Shown here: piece after piece, positions 55,401 to 64,000 of the stretch | How positions within the stretch are numbered: the first letter of the stretch is position 1 | Layout of the letters: each line of letters opens with the position of its first letter | Assembly: GCA_964394665.1 (NCBI GenBank) | Contig: CAYMYN010000002.1 | Coordinates: 124,001-188,000 of the forward strand | Length of the DNA: 64,000 nt | Reading direction: 5' to 3' | DNA from: CAYMYN01 sp964394665 | Lineage (GTDB): Bacteria > Planctomycetota > UBA1135 > GCA-002686595 | Made by a program: the position numbers and the translations under genes | The notes under the pieces: model-generated | Database searches by the model: none | What the model was told of the DNA's origin: nothing | Seen by the model: only the letters and a program-made list of their open reading frames with translations

Positions 55401-55677
55401 GCTGTGGGATCTCGAGGAGGGGCGCGCGCTGGTGGTGCTCGACGAGCTCGAGGGCTGGGAGGCGTTGAGCGTGGACGTCGCCGCCGCCGGCCGGCGCCTG
55501 CTCCTCGCCAGCTCGACCGGCGCGGTGCACGCGATCGACCTCGCGGACGCCGACCGCTGCATCGTCGGGAACCTGCCCCACCAGACCGGACGCCTCGCGC
55601 GACTCGGCCATTCGGACGCGGGCGACGATGCTTGGGAGCGGGACGTGCGCGCCGCCCTCACGCGCCGCGGATGGTGA
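52462..55677 (+). CDS. Membrane Ser/Thr protein kinase with WD40-like propeller
   Basis: A 1071-residue protein. The Hanks-type kinase domain (about 50-310) has GAGGMGTVYVAEQ, VALKLL, catalytic HRDLKPANVLV (H173, D175), LDFGVAR and YMSPEQAAGDLAAIDARSDV. One membrane segment follows (about 353-376, LLVGSAFTIVLLVLAFALFA). The remainder holds WD40-like repeats, e.g. VLWDLTRATPLW, VSASGDGSVRLWDL-like LSASGDGSVRLWDLEEGRAL near the end. Start ATG 52462-52464. Its last 20 bases overlap the convergent ECF sigma gene. It lies between a secreted protein gene and a sigma gene, the same kind of company kept by the TPR kinase at 15017. Confidence 0.94.
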   Translation: MDERSAPAGDGGDELLLPDLLLAAAFSRRAGSTGPVDRLDSGRELGGYRILHRLGAGGMGTVYVAEQRNPRRRVALKLLTPSGSTRALLRRFQQEAELLGSLQHPGIAQIHEAGTVELEGLGVPLHFLALELVEGLPLDEWARERELDLPARLELLARVCDALEHAHQRGVVHRDLKPANVLVTDDGLGGPGQPKVLDFGVARVLESESQTGANTRVTLEGQLVGTLAYMSPEQAAGDLAAIDARSDVYALGVLLYRLLCGSVPIEVGGLSLAEAVLRIRTRVPERPSRRERGLPTELDTIVSGALAKDRDERYASAAELAGDLRRHLRGEPILAREHSALYLIAKLLRRHRLLVGSAFTIVLLVLAFALFAGVQARRNRALADSVGLTRDALARELRRSNLDRARLFAMAGHLQKAEDLLWGELAHSAGAQDVLWGLRDLYRRFPCLATHELSERATYEFVALPDGRLVSLGYDGELREHAPPDFAPRASGFRAEHGTQRLRLTPDGRHLVHLDVRRMLSVLDARSLEVRFAFDLGSGASSGHEGNALACPADDLAWVGLDDGRLLEVELGTDGEQHTFAEVGAPVRDLELAPGGLRLALGLADGSVVLWDLTRATPLWRTAPTGLEVRRMVFDRAGERLYAGGVDRRVRVIDCADGAQLEEWSAPNGTIRQIELDPPRARALVSGWWSLDEWSLDGARRRVRLRHPTECFQLVEDGTVLVTAGSLQVRAWEARVIQDPRPLVRAEGRSVAVFLGEGELALVGDEAGRLCAVETATGAVRWSAPVLDRRIRAIAVGGGGEWALVAGEAGRALRVDARDGRVVGSFGPVRALTRGSLALHPDGRRVAHGERPGSVIVRDLEARAPHVRIALLGDVGGLAWSPDGTRLAIVDRGRGLVLFDAAGNELRALEDRGALWMPSFAPDGDALVVSTWAGELLQVDARTLEVLAVLEGHTATPWDLAFPAGESQRVLSASGDGSVRLWDLEEGRALVVLDELEGWEALSVDVAAAGRRLLLASSTGAVHAIDLADADRCIVGNLPHQTGRLARLGHSDAGDDAWERDVRAALTRRGW

Positions 55678-56347
55678 ACAGCTCGAGGAGTTCGCGCAGC
55701 TCGCGCGCCGCCTCCTCGGGGGCGTCCGGATGGTGCTCGGCGATCACGGCGCGCAGGGAGCGCTCGAACTCCTTGCGGGCCTGGGCGTACTCGTGGTGCA
55801 CGAAGTCGGGCTCGAGGGCGAGCAAGGCCGCGATGCGACGCACCTCGAGGCCCTCCTGGAAACGCAGGCGCAGGATCTCGACGCGCCGGACGGCGGCCAC
55901 GCCCTTGCGCTGCGCCTCGCGGGCCTGGTGTTCGCCGGCTTCGCGCAGGAGCTCGGCGGCCCAGGCCTGGTCGAAGGCGCGCCCCAGCGTGCGCTCCTCC
56001 TCGAAGGTCAGCGCCTCGATCACCCCGGTCTCGGCCGCGATCTCGCGGCGCCGACCCCGGCGTGTCTTCTGGCGCAGGGCGACGTTGCGGCAGGCGGCGA
56101 AGAGCAGGGCCCGAAAACCCGCCCCGCGCCCGCGCTCGGCGCGTTCGAGGATGCCTTGGGTCTTGAGGCACTCGACGAGCACCTCGCCCACCGCGTCGTC
56201 GAGATCGGTTCCGCTCGGCCGCAGGGGTCCGAGCGAAGCGAGGCAGGCCTCGACGAGCGGCAGGTACCTGCGGCCGAACTCCTCGCGCGCCGCCCGGCCG
56301 CCCTCGGCCGCGGATCGGATCAGGGTCCACGAGGTGAGCTCGTTCAT
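55658..56347 (-). CDS. ECF-type RNA polymerase sigma factor
   Basis: A 229-residue sigma-70 family protein. Region 2 shows SGTDLDDAVGEVLVECLKTQ and FRALLFAACRNVALRQKTRRG; region 4 shows VEILRLRFQEGLEVRRIAAL and ALEPDFVHHEYAQARKEFER, a helix-turn-helix. It lacks regions 1.1 and 3. Start ATG 56345-56347. It is convergent with and overlaps the WD40 kinase gene by 20 bases, unlike the coupled same-strand pair at 14397-17476. Confidence 0.85.
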   Translation of the reverse strand: MNELTSWTLIRSAAEGGRAAREEFGRRYLPLVEACLASLGPLRPSGTDLDDAVGEVLVECLKTQGILERAERGRGAGFRALLFAACRNVALRQKTRRGRRREIAAETGVIEALTFEEERTLGRAFDQAWAAELLREAGEHQAREAQRKGVAAVRRVEILRLRFQEGLEVRRIAALLALEPDFVHHEYAQARKEFERSLRAVIAEHHPDAPEEAARELRELLELFTIRGA

Positions 56348-56620
56348 CGTCGGGCGCCGGTCGCGTGCGTCGGGAGCCCTTCCCGCGGCGGCGCCGGTTC
56401 GCGGGGGGAACTCCTGGAATCGCGGGCGACGAGCGCGCTTCCAGCCTAACCCGCCCCCGGAGGGGGCGCCGACGGCCGGCGGTCGGGCCGCGGCGCTTCC
56501 CTGCTTCCAGGCCGCCGGGTAGCGTTCCCGGGGACGCCCATGAGGCAACGACTCCGATCCCGCTCGACGCCGAGGGACTTGCGGCCCGCACGCCCGAGCG
56601 CGGCGCGGGAGGCCTGAGGC

Positions 56621-58273
56621 GTGGGTTACCTGGTCGGCATCCTGGCCGCGTTGGCGGCCCACGGGCTCGTGGAAGCGGGGTTCGGCGGCGCCGTGGGGCC
56701 GGTGTGGCTGGCGCCGGGGTTGTTGTGCGTGCCCTACCTCGGCGCGGGCTTCGCGGCGCGCCTGGGCGGACGGGGGCGGTTCCGGGCGGCGGCGCGCGTG
56801 GCGCGGAGCCTGGAGCTCTTGCCGCCGCTCCTGCACTACGTGGTCCTCGGGCCCCTCGGTTGGCACGCGGCGGTCGAGGGCTTCGTCGGGGAGCCGATCT
56901 CGCTGCTCGAGTGGCCGCGCGCGAGCATCTTGCTCCTGCTCGCGCCCTACGTCGTCTTCACGCTGGCCCTGATCGACGCGCAGGCCCGCTCCCAGAGCCG
57001 CGGCGACCAGGCCCGCGCGCGGCTGCGGCGCTTCCAGGTGCGGATGTTCGCCAGCGCGCTCGCCCCGGTGGTCGTCTACGTGACGCTCGCCGCGGCGGTG
57101 GGGGCGAGCGACGCGCTGCGCCTGCGCATCGAGAGCGTCGCGCTCTGGAGCGCGGCGTTCTCCGTCAGCCTGCTGGCGCTGTTCGCCCTGGGCCTGCCGC
57201 TGCTGCTGCGCAACACCTGGGACACGGTCCCCCTGGCGCCGGGGCCCGAGCGGGCGGTGCTCGAGGCGGTGGCGGCAAGGGCAGGCTTCCGCTGCCGCGA
57301 TCTGCTCGTGTGGCGCACCGGCGGGCTGGTCGCCAACGCGGCCATCGTCGGCCTGACGCCGCGCGACCGGGTGGTGATCTTCAGCGACTCGTTGTTGGGC
57401 CAACTCGGGCCGCGCCAGCTCGCGGCGGTCTTCGCGCACGAGATCGGGCACGCGAAGGGTCGCCACGTCTTGGTCTTCCTGGCTTGGACGGCGGCGACTT
57501 TCCTGGGGGCGGACCTCGTCGTGCGCTGGATCGATCCCGGTGAGGAGTGGGTCGGCCTGGTGGGGATCGGCCTGGCGCTGGTGCTGTGGGGCGTGGGTTT
57601 TGGGTGGATGTCGCGGCGCTTCGAGCTCGAGGCCGACCTGCACAGCCTGGAGCTGCTGCGCGATCCGATGGGGCTGGCGAGCGCCCTGGAGCAGGTCGGC
57701 GGCCACGCCCGCGAGGCCGCCGGTTGGCGCCACTTCTCGATCGGCGATCGCTTGCGCTACATCGCCCGCGTCGCCGCCGACCCGGACGAGGGGCAGCGCC
57801 TGCGCCGCCGATTGCGGCGCATCGCGCGGCTGGGGGTGGTGCTCTGCCTCCTGACCGTCGGCCTGCAGGTGCGCGCCCTGGTGCGCGAGTACCCCGCGGA
57901 CCAGGTGACCCTCGACCTGCGCCTGGGTCGCTACGGACGCGCCGCGGCCGGGCTTGGGCGCCTCGCGGCGCCTGCGGAAGACCTCGCGCGGCTGGTGGGG
58001 CTCGCCGCCGGCCTGGAGGGCGATCCGGGCTCCACCCCCGGAGCGCGCCTGTGGGACGCCGCGCGGCGCGCCCTCGCGGTCGGGGAGCTCGGGCGTGCGG
58101 CCGACTACCTGCTGTTGGGGGAGCTGGCCGGCGACGGGGACCTCGCCCGGGCCCGCGAAGTGCTCTCCTTGGCGCTCGAAGGCCTCGCGGCGGACGCCGA
58201 GCGGGCGGCCCAGCCCCTGCCCGCGGACTGGCGGCCCATCCTCCTGGGCGCGCGCCCGGGCGCGGATCAGTAG
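56621..58273 (+). CDS. M48-family membrane metalloprotease
   Basis: A 550-residue membrane protease with zinc motif HEIGHAKGRHV (H273, E274, H277) and the third ligand glutamate probably in FELEADLHSLELL. About four membrane segments precede the motif and others follow, as in HtpX and Ste24 families. The extra C-terminal roughly 130 residues are helical and TPR-like. GTG at 56621-56623 is preceded by GGGAGG. It overlaps the convergent flavin reductase gene by 7 bases. A quality-control role at the membrane is inferred from the family. Confidence 0.9.
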   Translation: MGYLVGILAALAAHGLVEAGFGGAVGPVWLAPGLLCVPYLGAGFAARLGGRGRFRAAARVARSLELLPPLLHYVVLGPLGWHAAVEGFVGEPISLLEWPRASILLLLAPYVVFTLALIDAQARSQSRGDQARARLRRFQVRMFASALAPVVVYVTLAAAVGASDALRLRIESVALWSAAFSVSLLALFALGLPLLLRNTWDTVPLAPGPERAVLEAVAARAGFRCRDLLVWRTGGLVANAAIVGLTPRDRVVIFSDSLLGQLGPRQLAAVFAHEIGHAKGRHVLVFLAWTAATFLGADLVVRWIDPGEEWVGLVGIGLALVLWGVGFGWMSRRFELEADLHSLELLRDPMGLASALEQVGGHAREAAGWRHFSIGDRLRYIARVAADPDEGQRLRRRLRRIARLGVVLCLLTVGLQVRALVREYPADQVTLDLRLGRYGRAAAGLGRLAAPAEDLARLVGLAAGLEGDPGSTPGARLWDAARRALAVGELGRAADYLLLGELAGDGDLARAREVLSLALEGLAADAERAAQPLPADWRPILLGARPGADQ

Positions 58274-58740
58274 GACAGCCCGTTCTTGCGCAGGTGGACC
58301 AGCGGGTCGGCCTCGCGCGCGAGGTGCGCGTCGACGACCTCGCCGAAGACGATCACGTGGTCGGGCAACTCGTGTTCGCCGATCACCTTGCAGGAGAGCC
58401 AGGCGAGGGCGTCGGTGAGCACCCGCGCGCCGCCGGCGACCTCCTGGGCGGCCAGGCCCTCGAAGGGATCGTTGCCCTTCTTGAAGAAGGGGTTCATCAG
58501 GCCCTTGCTGCGTTCGTCGAGGATCGAGACGGCGAAGTGCTCGCTGCGGCGCATGCCGGAGAGGTGCTCGCGCCCGTTCGCCACGGCGACGCACACGGTG
58601 GGCGGCGCGAAGCCGGTCTGGACCAGGAAAGAGCCCAGGAACCCGGCGGGTCGGCCCTCGATGCGCGTCGTGACGAGGTAGAGGCCGGTGGGGATGCGGC
58701 CCAGGGCGCGGGCGATGGGCGAGGGAGCGGCGTCGGCCAT
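58267..58740 (-). CDS. Flavin reductase-like (FMN-binding) domain protein
   Basis: A 157-residue single-domain flavin reductase of the DIM6/NTAB group. Characteristic are ALGRIPTGLYLVTTRIEGRP, SFLVQTGFAPPTVCVAVANG and DHVIVFGEVVDAHL. These usually supply reduced FMN to a partner monooxygenase or bind FMN as small oxidoreductases; no monooxygenase is adjacent. ATG at 58738-58740. Confidence 0.9.
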   Translation of the reverse strand: MADAAPSPIARALGRIPTGLYLVTTRIEGRPAGFLGSFLVQTGFAPPTVCVAVANGREHLSGMRRSEHFAVSILDERSKGLMNPFFKKGNDPFEGLAAQEVAGGARVLTDALAWLSCKVIGEHELPDHVIVFGEVVDAHLAREADPLVHLRKNGLSY

Positions 58741-58922
58741 GGCGGGTGGGGCTGCGGGGCTGCTGGGCTGGGGGCCTCGGGTCGGGCGGGCGCGCAGGAT
58801 ACGCCCGTGGGCAGGGCTCGGGAACGCGCGAGCGGGCCCCAGGGCCGCTGACCTTAATATGCGGGGCGGCTGGCCTGGAAACGGCCCCCCGGGGCCCGGA
58901 TAATGCCCGCCTTCGTGCTCCG

Positions 58923-59917
58923 ATGAAGCCTCGCCGCACCATCCTGCGCTGGTCCCCGCCCGGGAGCGAGGCGCCGCCCGCCGACGCGCGTTCCCTGGCC
59001 GAGCGCCTGGAGAGCGTGGCCGCCGATCGCACCGGTTGCGCCGACGAGGTCGTGCGCGACGCGGCGCGCGAGGCGGCCCTCTGGCTGCGGCCGCGCGTGG
59101 CGCAGGAGTCCTCGCGGGCGGCGCTGGCCGCCGAGCTGCGCCGGGGGCTCGTCGCGTGGGAGGCGGCCCACGCCTGGCGGGCGCCGTGCGCGCGGTTCCT
59201 GGGGCGGCTCACGGCGCGCCTCGAGGCCAGCTCGGCCACGGCCGCGGCGCTGCACGCCTTCCTCGAGGAGGAGGCCCGGGCGGCGGCGAGCGAGCGGCGC
59301 TCGATCGTGCCCTTCGCCCTGCGCAGCTTGGCGCGCGGGGAGCGGGTGCTGGTCGTCGGGTACTCCGAGACGGTGGCGCTGGCGATCGAGGAAGCGGCCC
59401 GCGCCGGCCTCGCGCCCGAAGTGTTGGTGGGCGAGGGGCGCCCCGAGCTCACCGGCAAACGGCTCGCGCGTCGGCTCGCGCGGCGCGGCTTGGCGTTGCG
59501 CATGACCTACGACGCGGCCCTGCCCGGAGAGGTCGCGGGCGCCGACCGCATCTGGCTCGGCACGGACGCGCTCGACGCGCACGCCTTCTTGGGCCGCGTC
59601 GGCGACCGCGTGCTCTTCAGCGTCGCGCGCGAGCAAGGGGTGCCGATCGAATTGCTCGCCACGCGCGACAAGCTGCACCCCGCGGGTCGCGCCGACGTGC
59701 CGGCCTGGAGCGAGCGCGAGCCCCACCTGCTGTGGGGCGATGCTCCGCCCGGCGTGGCCCTCGAGGCGCGCTTCCTCGAACGGCTCGAGCTCGAGCTCCT
59801 CGACACCTGGATCCACGAGCGCGGGCGCTGCGCCAACCCGGCCCGCGCCGCGACCTCGCCTCCCGCCCGGCTCCCGCGCGAACTCGTGCACGAAGGGACC
59901 GACCTCCACGCGACAAC

Positions 59918-59921
<4 letters not shown>
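58923..59921 (+). CDS. IF-2B/MtnA-like sugar phosphate isomerase family protein
   Basis: A 332-residue protein of the eIF-2B alpha/beta/delta-like superfamily, which includes methylthioribose-1-phosphate and ribose-1,5-bisphosphate isomerases. The Rossmann-like part shows RGERVLVVGYSETVALAIEE, VLVGEGRPELTGKRLARRLA and ADRIWLGTDALDAHAF. The exact substrate is unclear; the catalytic cysteine of MtnA is not evident. ATG 58923-58925. Its TGA overlaps the gyrA ATG (ATGA), indicating coupling with gyrA. Confidence 0.78.
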
Positions 59922-62527
<2,606 letters not shown>

Positions 62528-62530
62528 GCG

Positions 62531-62980
62531 ATGCCGAGCGCCCTGTTCGAGAGATTGCAGACCGACTTGAAGGCCGCCATGCGCGAGCGCGACGACCGCG
62601 TGCGCGACACCCTGCGCATGGCGATCTCGGAGGCGAAGAACCGCCGCATCGAGCTCCTGCGGGAACTCGAGGACGGTGACGTCGAGGCCGTGTTGCGCAA
62701 GGCCGTGAAGATGCGCCAGGAGAGCGCGACGCAGTACGACGCGGCGGGGCGCGCGGACCTGGCCGAGCGCGAGCGCGCGGAGGGAGCGATCCTGGAGCGC
62801 TACCTGCCCCGGACGATGGGCGAGGACGAGGCGCGCGCCGCGGTGAGAGCCGTGATCGAACGCCTCGGCGCCGGCTCGAAGAAGGAACTCGGAGCGGTCA
62901 TGAAGGCCGTGCTGGCCGAGAACCCGGGGCGCATCGACGGGAAGCTGGCCCAACGGATCGCGGGCGAGCTGCTCGCTTGA
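62531..62980 (+). CDS. GatB/YqeY domain protein
   Basis: A 149-residue protein of the GatB/YqeY family, related to the tRNA-binding domain of GatB. Characteristic are LKAAMRERDDRVRDTLRMAI, KAVKMRQESATQYDAAGR and GAVMKAVLAENPGRIDGKL. ATG 62531-62533, four bases after the gyrA stop, so it is in the gyrA transcription unit. Its stop overlaps the probable TTG start of murJ. Confidence 0.94.
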   Translation: MPSALFERLQTDLKAAMRERDDRVRDTLRMAISEAKNRRIELLRELEDGDVEAVLRKAVKMRQESATQYDAAGRADLAERERAEGAILERYLPRTMGEDEARAAVRAVIERLGAGSKKELGAVMKAVLAENPGRIDGKLAQRIAGELLA

Positions 62981-64000
62981 GCGGGACGCAGGTGGTGGAG
63001 GAGTCCCGGCCGGACGTCGTCGCGCGTCACGGTCGGCTCGGCCGCCGGACCCTGCTCGTCTCGGCGATCACGCTGCTCTCGCGCGTCGCCGGCTACGCGC
63101 GCGAGATCCTCTCGGCCGCCCTGTTCGGCGACCGCTCGGGCATCTTCGACGCCTTCATCACGGCCTGGCGCGTCCCGAACCTCTTCCGACGCTTCCTGGG
63201 GGAGGGTGCGCTCGCGACCTCCCTGCAGACCGCGCTCACCGAGGCGGACGCGCGCCACGGGGCCGAGGTGGGCCGGAGGCTCTTCTGGAACACGTTGCGC
63301 ACGCTCTCGGTCGTGCTGGGGGTGGTGTGCGCGGCGGTGATGTTGTTCGTCGCCGCGCTGCCCGACCGGATGCCCCTCACCGGTTGGGCTTGGCTCGGCG
63401 ACGACCCGGCGGCCGTGCGCGAGCTCACGGTGCGCGTGATGCCCTTCGTGGTGCTCGTGTGCCTGGCCGCGGCCGTCGGGGGCGCGCTCAACGTGCGCGG
63501 CCACTTCGCGCTGCCGACCGCCGGCCCGACCCTGCTCAACGCGGTCTGGATCGGGGTGCTCGCCGCGCTCGGCGGCGCCTACGGCTACGAGGTCGTGCGC
63601 GCCGAGGGCGAGACCTTCGAGATGGTGCGCTGGCTCTCGTGGGGCGTTCTGCTCGCGGGGCTGGTGCAACTCCTCGTGTTGCTGCCCGCCCTCGGCCGCC
63701 ACGGACTGGGGCTCCGGCCGGTGGGTCCGCCGCCCGAACGGGTGCCCGGCCTGGGCCCCTGGACCGTGCTCAAGCGCAGCGCACCCCTGGCCCTGGGCGC
63801 GGCGGTCTACCAGATCAACGTCATGCTCGACGGCTTCATGGCGATCAGCCTGCTCGCCGAGGGCGGCCCGACGCTGCACTACTACGCCAACCGCGTGCAG
63901 CAGTTCCCCATGTCGCTCGTGGCGGTGGCGGCGACGGCGGCGGTGTTCCCGGCCATGACGGCTCTCGGTCACACCGGTCGACGCGGGGAGCTGCGCAGCC
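62977..64000 (+). CDS. murJ: Lipid II flippase MurJ (partial, 3' end outside window)
   Basis: MATE/MVF-superfamily membrane protein that flips lipid II for peptidoglycan synthesis. The visible 341 codons contain the N-terminal motif ITLLSRVAGYAREILSAALF, DAFITAWRVPNLFRRFLGEG and ALATSLQTALTEA, then about eight membrane segments up to PMSLVAVAATAAVFPAM, all typical of MurJ. TTG at 62977-62979 overlapping the YqeY stop is taken as start; GTG at 62992 or 62995 is possible. Confidence 0.93.
   Translation, partial: MSGTQVVEESRPDVVARHGRLGRRTLLVSAITLLSRVAGYAREILSAALFGDRSGIFDAFITAWRVPNLFRRFLGEGALATSLQTALTEADARHGAEVGRRLFWNTLRTLSVVLGVVCAAVMLFVAALPDRMPLTGWAWLGDDPAAVRELTVRVMPFVVLVCLAAAVGGALNVRGHFALPTAGPTLLNAVWIGVLAALGGAYGYEVVRAEGETFEMVRWLSWGVLLAGLVQLLVLLPALGRHGLGLRPVGPPPERVPGLGPWTVLKRSAPLALGAAVYQINVMLDGFMAISLLAEGGPTLHYYANRVQQFPMSLVAVAATAAVFPAMTALGHTGRRGELRS

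Overview
The window looks like an origin-proximal chromosomal segment of a high-GC member of the Planctomycetota. Lines of evidence are the dnaA-dnaN-DUF721-gyrB block, parA, parB with a dense parS cluster, and gyrA; the Ser/Thr kinases with TPR or WD40 sensor regions sitting beside ECF sigma genes; and large secreted proteins ending in a CFGxG...CPCGN cysteine motif that I recall from deep-branching planctomycetes (a recollection, not a search). Starts are often GTG or TTG and Shine-Dalgarno sites are often weak. No rRNA, tRNA, CRISPR array or complete insertion sequence was seen.

Left part (1-14.2 kb): every gene is on the minus strand: gyrB (cut by the window edge), a DUF721/DciA-like gene, dnaN, dnaA, a cysteine desulfurase, parA, bshC, pyrF, a DUF502 membrane protein, a solitary mraZ and hemW. 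Centre (14.2-28.5 kb): an ECF sigma-kinase operon convergent with a large secreted protein; a HENLH metalloprotease-like protein; an RpoD-family sigma factor whose only good start is ATT; an HPr phosphocarrier domain fused to a long new N-terminus; a phosphoesterase; and parB followed by eight parS sites spaced about 70 bp apart.

Right part (28.5-64 kb): membrane-anchored cyclophilin, envelope and secreted proteins, DUF374 acyltransferase, DUF72, acyl-CoA synthetase, a GT2 glycosyltransferase, a HEAT/VWA protein, CstA, a DUF3524 (tRNA-queuosine mannosyltransferase-like) enzyme, cystathionine beta-synthase, Rieske protein, RNase HIII and DapF. A short lower-GC insertion that appears to have beheaded a neighbouring gene follows. 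Next come a TlpA-like thioredoxin whose first active-site Cys codon is an in-frame TGA (candidate selenoprotein), a second secreted protein/kinase/sigma module, an M48 protease, a flavin reductase, an IF-2B-like protein, gyrA, a GatB/YqeY protein and the start of murJ.

The most unusual items are the W-(UGA)-GPC thioredoxin with a downstream hairpin carrying a GGUC loop, the regularly spaced parS array, the duplicated sigma/kinase/secreted-protein modules, the HPr fusion and the probable AUU start of the sigma factor.
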